Source of the DNA: Clostridium grantii DSM 8605
Lineage (GTDB): Bacteria; Bacillota; Clostridia; Clostridiales; Clostridiaceae
Assembly: GCF_900129965.1 (NCBI RefSeq)
Contig: NZ_FQXM01000010.1
Span: 62,001-126,000 of the forward strand
Direction: 5' to 3'
Length of the DNA: 64,000 nt
Shown: positions 51,393 to 60,242 of the stretch, one piece after another
Layout of the letters: every line of letters begins with the position of its first letter
Numbering within the stretch: position 1 is the stretch's first letter
Position numbers and translations under genes: made by a program
Notes under the pieces: generated by a model
What the model saw: the letters and a program-made list of their open reading frames with translations, nothing else
What the model was told of the DNA's origin: nothing
Databases searched by the model: none

Positions 51393-52763
51393 ATGGAGAA
51401 AAACAGTAGAGCTAAACTTCTAGGAGAAGAAAAGGTTACAAAAGCATTGTTTAAATTGTCAGTGCCTGCAATAGTAGGAATGATGATAAATGCAATATAT
51501 AATGTGGTGGATACATTTTTTGTAGGAAAATTAAATTCTACAAGTGCAACTGGTGCTGTAGCAGTTGCCTTCCCAATTTTCATGTTAATTGGTGGAGTTG
51601 GACTAACCTTTGGAATGGGAGGCGGTTCTTATATTTCAAGGCTTCTTGGAGAAAAAAAGAAACAAACAGCAGACAAAGTAGCTTCAACAACTTTATTTAC
51701 AAGTCTAGCGGTTGGAATTATATTCACAATTTTAGGTGTAATATTTTTAGAACCATTATTAAAGGCTTTTGGCTCAACAGAAACAATATTAGTATATGCT
51801 AAAGATTACACTAGAATTTTAATTTTTGGATCTGTATTTACTGTTATGAATATGACTCAAAATAATATAATTCGTGCTGAAGGTAATCCTTTGTATAGTA
51901 TGATTGGAATGAGTGTAGGAGCCATTTTAAATATGATATTAGACCCTATATTTATGTTTGTATTTAATATGGGCATAACTGGAGCAGCATTAGCTACTGT
52001 TTTTGCTCAAGGAATTTCATTTATATTTTTAAGTAGTTATTTTATAAGAAAAAAAAGTTATGTGGAGATAAGTTTAAATAATATTACTATAACAAAACAT
52101 ATTTACGGAGAGATAATGAAAATAGGTATTCCTACATTTGTAAGACAAACATTATCTAGTGTATCTATAAGCTTAATCAATATAGCGGCAGCTCCATATG
52201 GAGATTCAGCAGTGGCTTCTATGGGTATAGTTCTGAGGATAGTTTCATTAGGTATGTTTGTTATATTTGGATATAATCAAGGATTTCAACCTTTAGCTGG
52301 ATTTAATTACGGAGCAAAAAACTTTGAGCGTTTGCATAAAGCAGTTAGGATTTCTTTGAAATTTACAACAGTATTTTCAACTTGTATAGCCTTAGTATTT
52401 ATAGTTTTTGCTAATCCAATTATAAATATATTTAGTAGTGATTCTGAAGTTATAGCAATAGGAGTAACAGCATTAAGAGCAATATGCATTTTTTTCCCCA
52501 CTTTTGGATTTCAAAATGTTTATGCAACTTTGTATGTAGCTTTGGGTAAAGGGTTGGGAGCACTTATATTATCCATGTCTAGACAAGGAATATTTCTTAT
52601 ACCAGCTATATTAATTATGCCCAAGCTATTTAATATTAAAGGGGTTCTGTTTGCTCAAACAGTAGCAGATTTATGTACTATTATAGTAACTATAATTTTA
52701 GCCAGTTTAATTACTAGAACACTAATAGAAGAGGAAGAAACTTATAGAAATATAGAAAATTGA
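51393..52763 (+). CDS. MATE family multidrug/metabolite exporter
   Basis: A 456-residue cation-coupled exporter with twelve helices in two matE halves. The N-terminal half has FKLSVPAIVGMMINAIYNVVDTFFVGKL-type sequence (key residues Pro27 and Asp39) and GMGGGSYISRLLGEKKKQ; the second half has GIPTFVRQTLSSVSISL and FGYNQGFQPLAGFNYGAKNFERL. This is the clostridial MepA/NorM-like branch. CAGGAGA precedes the ATG. Substrate unknown. It is monocistronic. Confidence 0.92.
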   Translation: MEKNSRAKLLGEEKVTKALFKLSVPAIVGMMINAIYNVVDTFFVGKLNSTSATGAVAVAFPIFMLIGGVGLTFGMGGGSYISRLLGEKKKQTADKVASTTLFTSLAVGIIFTILGVIFLEPLLKAFGSTETILVYAKDYTRILIFGSVFTVMNMTQNNIIRAEGNPLYSMIGMSVGAILNMILDPIFMFVFNMGITGAALATVFAQGISFIFLSSYFIRKKSYVEISLNNITITKHIYGEIMKIGIPTFVRQTLSSVSISLINIAAAPYGDSAVASMGIVLRIVSLGMFVIFGYNQGFQPLAGFNYGAKNFERLHKAVRISLKFTTVFSTCIALVFIVFANPIINIFSSDSEVIAIGVTALRAICIFFPTFGFQNVYATLYVALGKGLGALILSMSRQGIFLIPAILIMPKLFNIKGVLFAQTVADLCTIIVTIILASLITRTLIEEEETYRNIEN

Positions 52764-52872
52764 TAGAAATTTGTGGCTTTTGGGGGCTTAGAAGTAAAAA
52801 GATTTTCATAAATGTACACAAAATAGATTTTAGTTTATAATAATCCTTAAGATTATTTTTTAGGAGGAAGTT

Positions 52873-53133
52873 ATGATTAAAATATCAGGTGCTTTGATTA
52901 AGAATACAAAAATAATAGCTGAAGAAATTGTAACCTCTACAGTTGAAGGTGAATATCAAGAAAAATTAAAGGAATGCATAACAGAAATTTGTTATAAACT
53001 GGATATTGAAAAACCTTATTGGTTGCCAAGAAATTTGACGGCTTATAATAAGCACAATAAGACATTTTTTGATGAAAACAATTTTGTGGATAAGATTGAT
53101 TTTGATAAGTTTATAATTGAGGAAATGGAATAG
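52873..53133 (+). CDS. Conserved small protein, unknown function
   Basis: An 86-residue soluble protein with a strong AGGAGG ribosome site. KPYWLPRNLTAYNKHNKTFF is a distinctive aromatic segment preceded by a helix with ECITEICYKL; I have seen this type in clostridial genomes without an assigned role. No signal or membrane helix. Ends at its own terminator. Confidence 0.7.
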   Translation: MIKISGALIKNTKIIAEEIVTSTVEGEYQEKLKECITEICYKLDIEKPYWLPRNLTAYNKHNKTFFDENNFVDKIDFDKFIIEEME

Positions 53134-53158
53134 AGATAAATATAGATGGGTAAGTTGG

Positions 53159-53198
53159 AAAGAGGATAGATTTGTGTTTACATAAATCTATCCTCTTT
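53159..53198. terminator. Intrinsic terminator
   Basis: A 15-base perfect stem AAAGAGGATAGATTT / AAATCTATCCTCTTT with a ten-base loop; convergent with larB. Confidence 0.85.
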
Positions 53199-53242
53199 AA
53201 ATAAGTTTGATCCTGTGAAACCATAAGACTAAAAGGAGTAAA

Positions 53243-53989
53243 CTACAATTTATTTATCATACTAGCTAAATATCCAGCACCAAAACCATTATCAATGTTT
53301 ACAACACTAACTCCGCTAGCGCAACTATTAAGCATAGCCAGTAAAGCAGATAATCCTCCAAAATTAGCTCCATATCCTATACTTGTTGGTACTGCGATAA
53401 CTGGTTTGTCTACTAAGCCGCCTAAAACACTAGCAAGAGCGCCTTCCATACCAGCAGCTACTATTACAACTTTTGCGCCTCTTATTATGTCTAATCTATC
53501 AAATAATCTATGAATTCCAGCAACACCTACATCTGAAATTGTAATAACATTATTACCTAGGATTTCAGCAGTTACTGAGGCTTCTTCAGCAACAGGTAAA
53601 TCAGAAGTACCAGCAGTTACAATAGCAATATAGGTATCTGGTTTTTGAATTTCATGTTTTTTTATCACAATTGTTCTTGATAAATCATTATATATTGCTT
53701 CTGGACAAATCTCTTTTACAGCTAAATACATTTCTTTATTTGCTCTTGTTCCCAAAATATTAGAATTTTTAGTTAACATGAACTCTATTATTTTAACCAC
53801 TTGATCAATAGTTTTACCCTCACAATAAATAACTTCAGGGTAACCTACTCTTAGTTCTCTATGATTATCTATTTTAGCAAAACCTAAATCTTTGAAAGGC
53901 AAGTCGGCAAGATTCTCCATTGCCTCATCGATATCAACTACGCCATTTTTTACAGATTCAAGTAAAAATTTTAAGTCATTTGAATTCAT
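53243..53989 (-). CDS. larB: Pyridinium-3,5-biscarboxylic acid mononucleotide synthase LarB
   Basis: First enzyme of nickel-pincer (NPN) cofactor synthesis; it carboxylates and hydrolyses nicotinic acid adenine dinucleotide. The 248-residue protein ends in a PurE-like domain with VTAGTSDLPVAEEASVTAEILG, HRLFDRLDI and VVAAGMEGALASVLGGL; the N-terminal part has FAKIDNHRELRVGYPEVIYCEGK. Encoded 16 bases after larE on the minus strand. Neither larC (Ni insertion) nor larA (lactate racemase) is in the window. Confidence 0.93.
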   Translation of the reverse strand: MNSNDLKFLLESVKNGVVDIDEAMENLADLPFKDLGFAKIDNHRELRVGYPEVIYCEGKTIDQVVKIIEFMLTKNSNILGTRANKEMYLAVKEICPEAIYNDLSRTIVIKKHEIQKPDTYIAIVTAGTSDLPVAEEASVTAEILGNNVITISDVGVAGIHRLFDRLDIIRGAKVVIVAAGMEGALASVLGGLVDKPVIAVPTSIGYGANFGGLSALLAMLNSCASGVSVVNIDNGFGAGYLASMINKL

Positions 53990-54005
53990 TACATACCCTC
54001 CATTA

Positions 54006-54812
54006 TTAATTTTCTAGATCTAATATTGTTTCATTTAAACTTCCAACTCTATAGCCTTGTAAATCCATGGTTACGAACATAAAGCCAAATTCTTTGAATT
54101 TAACAGTGATTTTATCTAATAGTATTTCATCAAATAAAAGTACTCTTTTATTCCTGTTAACCTCTATTCTTGCTAAATCACCATGAGAACGAACTCGTAT
54201 TTCTTTGAAACCTAAAGACATCATATATGTTTCTGCTTTTTCGATTCTTTCAAGTTCGCTATTTTTTATTTCACTTCCATAGGGAAGTCTTGATAAAAGA
54301 CAAGCATAAGCAGGTTTATCCCAAGTTGGAAGGTTTAATTCCTTTGAAAAATTTCTTATATCAGCTTTAGTAAAGCTATTTTCCAATAAAGGACTCTTAA
54401 TTTCTAATTCACGCAAAGCTTTTATTCCAGGTCTATAATCTTTTGTATCATCTAAATTAGTTCCATCTAGCACATAGCTAAAATTATTTTCTTTTGCATA
54501 ATTTTTTATTAAAGAAAATATACCTGTTTTGCATATATAGCATCTATCCTCAGGATTAAATTTAATTGCTTCATCAAGCTGAACTTCAATAAATTCATGT
54601 TTTATATTTATATCTTTCATTAAATCTTTAGCTTCTTCAATTTCCCATTTAGGTATAAAAGGAGATACTATAGTTACGGCTCTTGCATTTTCACCTAAAG
54701 CTTCTTCACAGGCTTTTAACAAGAAGGTACTATCTACTCCCCCAGAAAAAGCAACCACAACACTTCCTAATTCTTTTAAATAATTTATAAGATTGGTATA
54801 TTTATTTTGCAT
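54006..54812 (-). CDS. larE: Pyridinium-3,5-bisthiocarboxylic acid mononucleotide synthase LarE
   Basis: ATP-dependent sulfur transferase of NPN cofactor synthesis. The 268-residue protein has the PP-loop SGGVDST at residues 23-29, LDGTNLDD near 115-122, and the conserved KPAYACLLSRLPYG. Three cysteines stand out: Cys91 and Cys94 in DRCYICK and Cys171 in ACLLSR. Lactobacillus-type LarE has only the last and loses its sulfur in each turnover; three-Cys homologues hold a [4Fe-4S] cluster and can be catalytic. This one fits the cluster type. First gene of larE-larB. Confidence 0.93.
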   Translation of the reverse strand: MQNKYTNLINYLKELGSVVVAFSGGVDSTFLLKACEEALGENARAVTIVSPFIPKWEIEEAKDLMKDINIKHEFIEVQLDEAIKFNPEDRCYICKTGIFSLIKNYAKENNFSYVLDGTNLDDTKDYRPGIKALRELEIKSPLLENSFTKADIRNFSKELNLPTWDKPAYACLLSRLPYGSEIKNSELERIEKAETYMMSLGFKEIRVRSHGDLARIEVNRNKRVLLFDEILLDKITVKFKEFGFMFVTMDLQGYRVGSLNETILDLEN

Positions 54813-54896
54813 TTATATCCTCCGATCAACATAAGGGTTAGTCTAACTAAGTTATAGTATATTTCTGTATTGAAAACCTTGAATACAAAAAAATAT

Positions 54897-54932
54897 CCAC
54901 GAAGTCAGAGTAATGAACCTTCGTGGTTTTTT
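54897..54932. terminator. Hairpin CCACGAAG / CTTCGTGG
   Basis: Eight-base GC-rich stem extended by A and T runs (AAAAATAT on the left, TTTTTTATT on the right), 14-base loop. It faces the CARF gene upstream region and may end a transcript entering from the left. Confidence 0.7.
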
Positions 54933-55110
54933 ATTTAATATATTAGGAACTTTCATAGTTCCATAAATTTATTTTAATATATATAACAAAGGATGTAAAG
55001 GCTAATTTCTTGAGGCACATATAAAGTAAGAGAAATAAAATTTTGATTATTCCTAATACTAAATTTATAATAAGTATAAAAGATTAAAAATTATGAAAAG
55101 GAGGTATATT

Positions 55111-56262
55111 ATGGAGTGTGAAACACTTATAAATATTATTGATGATTTTAACTATCACAATATAGTTGCATCTTTACAGGTTAAAGCCAAAAGTGTAGTT
55201 TTTATCTATAAAGGAAGTCGTAAAGAAAAAGAAATATTATCAGACTTAAAAACTTTCTATAATGAGAAAATGCCACAAATAAATTTTTGCTCTTGCATAA
55301 TTGAAGAAGTTAATATGTTATCTTTAGAAGAAATACTAGATAATTATGATAAAAACAAAACTTTAGTTAATATTTCAGGAGGAACAAAGCTACAAAGTCT
55401 TTATTTGTATAAAGCGTCTCAGAATAAGGAGTTTAAGGCAATAGTTATTCATGAAGAAAAAGATGAAATGTTAGAAATTAAAGAAAGAGATGTTCTTTTG
55501 ATTCAAGATAATTTAGAAGATTTACTAGTTTTTGATTATGTTAAAAGCAGTGGAGGTAAAATTCTTAAGGATGAATCTGAATTTGTTAAAGATGAAGGTA
55601 TCAAAAAAATCATTAATTATGTATTAGAAAATTATGAAGATTGGAAAATACTAAAGAAGGTGTTTGTAAACCCCAATATCATTAAACATAGTGAAAGTAA
55701 CCCCTATTTGATTAATATAAGCCTATCTTCAAGCAATAACTATGAAAAAAATATTTTAACTAAATTTGTAAATCATATGAATAAAGAAAAAATTACAAAA
55801 GAAATTAATAGGAATAAAAACTTAATAACTTTAAAATTTAATACCAGAGAGATAAAAAATTTTTTATTTAAGACAGGTTCATGGTTAGAGGTATTGACTC
55901 ATGAAATTGTAAATGATATTAATAGTATAAAGGATGTTAAAAGTGGTGTGGTTTTTTTGTGGGATGAAAATAATCACCATGTGAAGAATGAGATTGATGT
56001 ACTAGCAACCTCAGCAGAAAAATTATTTTATATTTCTTGTAAAGATACTTCTCATTATGATGAAGATACATTAAATGAGCTTTATGTTTATAGTAAAAAA
56101 ATTGGAGGGGAACAAGTTAAAAAAATATTGGTAACTACATCAGATCCTAACAAAACAAGCACCTTTTCTAGGGCAAAAGAAATGGATATAGAAATTGTGA
56201 TTTTTAAGGGGAATATGCAGGATTTCAAAAACAAATTAAAAAAAGCTATAGAAGAGAATTAG
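55111..56262 (+). CDS. Card1/Can2-like CARF-domain nuclease (DUF1887)
   Basis: A 383-residue protein; ATG 55111 is used since AAGGAGG is eight bases ahead, and the in-frame ATG at 55093 precedes that site. Residues 1-140 form a CARF domain with the ligand-loop motif NISGGTK (89-93 SGGTK), followed by a wHTH-like linker and a C-terminal PD-(D/E)xK nuclease with Glu260 in GSWLE, Asp296 in NEIDVL and Lys311 in ISCKD. In Card1/Can2, cyclic tetra-adenylate from type III CRISPR switches on ssDNA/ssRNA cleavage. No cas gene or CRISPR array lies nearby. Monocistronic. Confidence 0.88.
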   Translation: MECETLINIIDDFNYHNIVASLQVKAKSVVFIYKGSRKEKEILSDLKTFYNEKMPQINFCSCIIEEVNMLSLEEILDNYDKNKTLVNISGGTKLQSLYLYKASQNKEFKAIVIHEEKDEMLEIKERDVLLIQDNLEDLLVFDYVKSSGGKILKDESEFVKDEGIKKIINYVLENYEDWKILKKVFVNPNIIKHSESNPYLINISLSSSNNYEKNILTKFVNHMNKEKITKEINRNKNLITLKFNTREIKNFLFKTGSWLEVLTHEIVNDINSIKDVKSGVVFLWDENNHHVKNEIDVLATSAEKLFYISCKDTSHYDEDTLNELYVYSKKIGGEQVKKILVTTSDPNKTSTFSRAKEMDIEIVIFKGNMQDFKNKLKKAIEEN

Positions 56263-56285
56263 AATATAGCTAGATGGGGGAGTTT

Positions 56286-56540
56286 ATGAAGAAGATAGCA
56301 GTACTAGGAGCAGTACTAGAGAATCCAAAAGAAAGTAGCCAAAAATTTAATGAAATATTGGCGAATTTCAAAGGTATCATAAAAGGAAGAATGGGAATAC
56401 CCTTTGAAGAAGAAGATATGTCAGTTATATCTATAATTGTAACGGGCACATTGGACCAAATAAATAGTTTGACAGGAAAATTAGGAAATATAAATGGTGT
56501 AACAGTTAAAACATCTATTTCAAAAAAAGAAGTGAACTAG
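56286..56540 (+). CDS. TM1266-type iron-only hydrogenase system putative regulator
   Basis: An 84-residue protein, ATG 56286 chosen for GGGGGAG eight bases ahead. It has an ACT/NikR-C-like ferredoxin fold: KKIAVLGAVLENP, FNEILANFKGIIKGRMGIPF and ISIIVTGTLDQINSLTGKLG are typical of the family found beside [FeFe]-hydrogenase maturation genes. No hydrogenase gene is in the window. It follows the CARF gene by 23 bases and may share its transcript. Confidence 0.88.
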   Translation: MKKIAVLGAVLENPKESSQKFNEILANFKGIIKGRMGIPFEEEDMSVISIIVTGTLDQINSLTGKLGNINGVTVKTSISKKEVN

Positions 56541-56575
56541 GCATTAGAATATATTAGATAATAGAAAATAAAACG

Positions 56576-56720
56576 AAAAAGCAAGGGCATATTCTATAGG
56601 AATCCCACTGTGAAACTTAATTTATACTTGTACAAAATCTCCACGTTTATAGGAGTTTTGGACACGTATAAATTAATAGTTGAACTGGGATACCTATAAA
56701 TATAAGCTTTTGCTTTTTTT
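56576..56720. repeat. Long imperfect palindrome (145 bases)
   Basis: Nearly the whole interval folds on itself: AAAAAGCAA with TTGCTTTTT at the base, then CTATAGGAATCCCACTG against ACTGGGATACCTATA, then TTAATTTATACTTGTACAAAATCTCC against GGAGTTTTGGACACGTATAAATTAA (described in pieces) with a small loop near 56645. Mismatches are scattered. No ORF. It ends in a T run like a terminator but is far longer than needed, and lies 100 bases before an actin-like gene. Confidence 0.7.
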
Positions 56721-56824
56721 TGTGTTTTTACATAAAATGTATTTACTAATTTATTCCAATAGATTATAATGTAATAAATTGGGATTAAAGTTATTATGGT
56801 ACAAAACCTTAGGAGGAGAAATTG

Positions 56825-57922
56825 ATGGGAAATTCAAATGTTAGCACAAATTCAAATGTTAGTACAAATTCAAATGTTGGTTTAAAAACTCAACTTGCTG
56901 GTAATTTTACAGTACAAGTTATTGATGATGGGTATGCAGATACTAAATCAAAATCAGAGGACTCAACTATGTTTATTACACCTTCCTATGTAACAGCATG
57001 GAGGCCTTATTATGATAAAGATAGCGATTTGAAACAATCACCTAAAAGTAATTTAAGTAGGATAGAGACTGAGGTAAATGGAACAAAATTTTTAGTTGGT
57101 GAATGTGCGGTAAAACAAGATAGAGCACTTCAATGGAATGGAGCTTTGGATAAACATAATGATACATCTTTTGATGTTTTATTAAAAACACATCTCGCAT
57201 TGATGGCAGACAAGCCTATGAGCAGAGTTAAGTTAGTTATGGGATTACCAGTAAAAGCTTGTTTGGATCAAGAAAGAATAGAAAAAATGAAAGCTAGAAT
57301 TATTAGACAACATGAAGTATCTATGAAATTATATGGAATGAAAGATTATGAGAATAAAATAATAAAAATTGAGGATTTAATTATCAAAGCACAACCACAT
57401 GGTACATTATGTGACCTTATATTAGATAACAAAGGGGAAATTATTAATAAAGAACTAGCTAGAAAAGTTAATGCTATTTCAGACATAGGAGGGAAAACAC
57501 ATAACTTGTACTTAGTAGATACGTTAGAACCTTTATCAGATTATTGTGATACTAAAAATAGTGGTATGTATACAGCATATATGTGGATAAAGGATTATAT
57601 AGAACAGGAATTACATTTAAGTGTAGCAGATGGACAAATACAGTATATCGTTGCGGCAGGACAAATAAAAGGATATGATTTAACCCCTATTATAAAAAAA
57701 GCTTATTCTACTTTGGCAAAAAGAATTATTTTAGAGATACAAACTGTATGGGCAGATGCATTTCCTTTTATAGATAATTACATATTTACAGGCGGAGGGT
57801 CTGCAGCTTTAAGACCTTATCTTGAAGAAGAATTTAAAAATGCAATTTTTTTAAGCCGAACTCAAAACCCATCTGGTTTATTTAAACAAGGAATTAGAAG
57901 ATGGAAACGGACTGTAGGGTAA
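56825..57922 (+). CDS. ParM/Alp-like bacterial actin
   Basis: A 365-residue filament-forming ATPase candidate. ATG 56825 is eight bases after GGAGG; a TTG just before it is ignored. The N-terminus holds a repeat NSNVST (three times) before the fold begins. Actin-fold motifs: VQVIDDGYADTK (phosphate 1; a Gly is replaced compared with DxGxG), VVMGLPVKA-like LVMGLPVKAC, AISDIGGKTHNLYLVD (phosphate 2) and FTGGGSAALRPYLEE (adenosine). It belongs with plasmid ParM/AlfA-type proteins but has chromosomal neighbours. Paired with the small gene 21 bases downstream. Confidence 0.85.
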   Translation: MGNSNVSTNSNVSTNSNVGLKTQLAGNFTVQVIDDGYADTKSKSEDSTMFITPSYVTAWRPYYDKDSDLKQSPKSNLSRIETEVNGTKFLVGECAVKQDRALQWNGALDKHNDTSFDVLLKTHLALMADKPMSRVKLVMGLPVKACLDQERIEKMKARIIRQHEVSMKLYGMKDYENKIIKIEDLIIKAQPHGTLCDLILDNKGEIINKELARKVNAISDIGGKTHNLYLVDTLEPLSDYCDTKNSGMYTAYMWIKDYIEQELHLSVADGQIQYIVAAGQIKGYDLTPIIKKAYSTLAKRIILEIQTVWADAFPFIDNYIFTGGGSAALRPYLEEEFKNAIFLSRTQNPSGLFKQGIRRWKRTVG

Positions 57923-57942
57923 AAAGCAAAAGGAGGAAGATT

Positions 57943-58305
57943 ATGCAAATATCCCTTTACATTGGAAATAAAAGAAAGAAAGATAGGATAGTTAATAAAG
58001 AGCTATTTAAGTTTACAGAAGGAGATAGAAGTTCTAGGATAAAGGATTTGATCTTAAAAGGATTAATATTTGAAGGTAATAAGGATATAGATGAAGAACT
58101 TTTAGATATAAGATACATGATGGGATTAAATGTAGAAGTTAAAACAGTTAAAAATACTAAGAATGCTTTTAAAGTTAGTACTGAAGAAGAAATAAAAGGA
58201 AAAATCAGCGTTGAAAATTTAAAGGAAATACAACCTGATTTTAAAGACATCAAAATCCAAAATTCCAGTTTGTTGAATGATACTGATTTGGAAAAAAGAA
58301 TATAG
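57943..58305 (+). CDS. Small partner of the actin-like protein (ParR-like position)
   Basis: ATG 57943 follows AGGAGG by eight bases. The 120-residue product is basic at the N-terminus (GNKRKKDRIVNKELFKF), with a possible ribbon-helix-helix-like stretch DRSSRIKDLILKGLIFEGN, then acidic (DIDEELLDI). Size, position and charge fit the DNA-binding adaptor (ParR) of an actin-based segregation operon; sequence alone does not prove it. Confidence 0.65.
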   Translation: MQISLYIGNKRKKDRIVNKELFKFTEGDRSSRIKDLILKGLIFEGNKDIDEELLDIRYMMGLNVEVKTVKNTKNAFKVSTEEEIKGKISVENLKEIQPDFKDIKIQNSSLLNDTDLEKRI

Positions 58306-58310
58306 TCAAA

Positions 58311-58335
58311 AAGGCAGATTAATTAAATCTGCCTT
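58311..58335 (+). terminator. Hairpin after the actin operon
   Basis: AAGGCAGATT / AATCTGCCTT with a five-base loop; A run before it, no T run after, so termination may be weak in the + direction. Confidence 0.55.
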
Positions 58336-58502
58336 ACCCTATAAGGATTAAATAACCTGAAACAGAATAAAGCATATTCATGCAGATTATAATTAACCAT
58401 TAAATAGAATACCCAATTTTTTTGACCTCTATTCAAAAAAAAGAAAAATATATGATATAATTAATATAATATTTTATGACGTAATGTTTAGGGAGTTAAA
58501 TA

Positions 58503-59456
58503 ATGAAGATAACTAATAGGGTTATTTTATCAACTGCAATTATTTTGTTAGTAAATATTATTAGTGTTCCAATAGCTACCATTATAGGAGTAAAAATAAT
58601 TCAACACAATATAGATAGTAAGGAAATTATAAATATAATAAAAATAATATATCCCATTGTAGCAGTAATATTGATTTTAAATATAATGGTTATAGTTGTA
58701 GTATTTTCAAACTTAATAAAAAAAATGAGGAATCTTACTAAGGCAACTAAAGAAAGATTAGATTTTATATCTCAAGGGAACTATAATTTTAGAATGGATT
58801 ATACAGGATATGAGGAGTTTGATAGTACTAATAAATATATAAATAAACTTGTTGATGAAGTAGAGAATAAAATAGCAGACCTTCAGCAAAGTACTTTTGC
58901 TACTATTGATTTACTTACAGCAACATTAGAAGCTAAGGATCCTTATACTAAAGGGCATTCTGTAAGGGTTGCTGAGTATTCATTTAGAATTTGTAAGGAA
59001 ATGGTATTGGACGATAGATATACTGAAAAATTAGTACATTCTGCATTATTACATGATATTGGGAAAATTGGAGTTCATGAAGATATTTTAAATAAGCCAT
59101 CTAGATTATCAAATGATGAGTATGACAAGGTGAAACAGCATCCAGTAATAGCTGCACAAATTTTGTCAGAATATGATGCTTTTAAAGATTTAAATGAAAT
59201 CGTTATAGCTCATCATGAAAGATATGATGGAGAAGGGTATCCTAATGGATTAAAAGAAAAAGAAATTCCTTTAGGTGCTAGAATACTAGCTGTGGCAGAT
59301 ACTTTTGATGCTGTGACCTCAGATAGAGTCTATAGAAAAGGAATGTCTTTAGAGGAAGCAAAGAAAATATTAATAGAAGAAAAAGGAAATCAATTTGATC
59401 CTTATATAGTAGATGCTTTCTTGCGTATAGTAGATGATATAAAACTTGACAATTAA
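58503..59456 (+). CDS. Membrane HD-GYP domain protein (c-di-GMP phosphodiesterase)
   Basis: Hydrolyses c-di-GMP. Two helices (about residues 7-30 and 52-70) flank a very short extracellular loop, followed by a HAMP-like linker and coiled coil, then the HD-GYP domain with metal ligands in GHSVRVAEYS, LLHDIGKIGV, KQHPVIAAQIL, AHHERYDGEGYP and VADTFDAVTSD. The 317-residue protein has every catalytic residue. Together with the two GGDEF proteins it makes a local concentration of c-di-GMP enzymes. Confidence 0.94.
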   Translation: MKITNRVILSTAIILLVNIISVPIATIIGVKIIQHNIDSKEIINIIKIIYPIVAVILILNIMVIVVVFSNLIKKMRNLTKATKERLDFISQGNYNFRMDYTGYEEFDSTNKYINKLVDEVENKIADLQQSTFATIDLLTATLEAKDPYTKGHSVRVAEYSFRICKEMVLDDRYTEKLVHSALLHDIGKIGVHEDILNKPSRLSNDEYDKVKQHPVIAAQILSEYDAFKDLNEIVIAHHERYDGEGYPNGLKEKEIPLGARILAVADTFDAVTSDRVYRKGMSLEEAKKILIEEKGNQFDPYIVDAFLRIVDDIKLDN

Positions 59457-59495
59457 AAAAGGAATGCTGAATTAGTTATTCAGCATTCCTTTTTT
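59455..59495. terminator. Bidirectional intrinsic terminator
   Basis: AAAAAAGGAATGCTGAA / TTCAGCATTCCTTTTTT, 17-base perfect stem, seven-base loop. Shared by the HD-GYP gene and the convergent minus operon. Confidence 0.92.
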
Positions 59496-60229
59496 TATCT
59501 CATGGCACTTGATGCAGCTGTAAGTGCAAAGCCTCCTAAAGTTAGAGCAAGTCCTATTAGGAATATAATCAAAACAACTGCAAAACTTTTCTTTTTTGAA
59601 ATTTTAAAAACAACAGAAATACCTATTACTAAAAGTATATAATACCATACTTGAAAGATATCATAATTGGCAGTTAAAGTGGAAATTAAAGATGGAGTTT
59701 CTAAACTACTTGGACCAATAGCATTTTTAGTAATAAGCATATAAACTATTTTAACTAGCATACCTGTTGCAGAAGCATAGCTTGCTAATAAAAATGTGGA
59801 AACCATATTAGAATAACTACCTTCTCCTTTGAATAATTTTGTTAGAGCCCAGTAAATTAGTGAAAGAAAGAATACTGATATTACAAAGCCTAGTGCTGAA
59901 GTGATTCCAGATAAGATTGGACTAGTCGCAAATTTAGATATACTTGTTGCTACACCAGCTGATTGAGCATCTAAGCCACTTAAGGATTCATTCATAAGTT
60001 CTTCTATTTGGGGTTTCAATATTATAGAATTAACTATGTTATAAATTACGGTGATGATACAAAGGATTAAAAAATTAATTCCGTAAGAGGGCTTGTCAAT
60101 TTTAGTTTTAAATAGTAAAGATGGTTTTGTAAAAAAATAAGTGATTTTTTCTGATAAAGTGGCACTTTTAAAATCCATTTCCTTTTCTAAAACTTCAATG
60201 CTTTCATTTTTAAATTCATTATTATCCAT
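59495..60229 (-). CDS. Yip1-family membrane protein
   Basis: A 244-residue protein with an acidic cytoplasmic N-terminus and five helices in the Yip1 arrangement (INFLILCIITVIYNIVNSII, LGFVISVFFLSLIYWAL, FLLASYASATGMLVKIVYML and two more). TYFFTKPSLLFK is the pre-helix signature of bacterial Yip1 proteins. Function unknown. It is the last gene of the MacB-type ABC operon, 13 bases after the permease gene, and Yip1 proteins often accompany such transporters in clostridia. Confidence 0.8.
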   Translation of the reverse strand: MDNNEFKNESIEVLEKEMDFKSATLSEKITYFFTKPSLLFKTKIDKPSYGINFLILCIITVIYNIVNSIILKPQIEELMNESLSGLDAQSAGVATSISKFATSPILSGITSALGFVISVFFLSLIYWALTKLFKGEGSYSNMVSTFLLASYASATGMLVKIVYMLITKNAIGPSSLETPSLISTLTANYDIFQVWYYILLVIGISVVFKISKKKSFAVVLIIFLIGLALTLGGFALTAASSAMR

Positions 60230-60242
60230 AATGACCTCCTAA

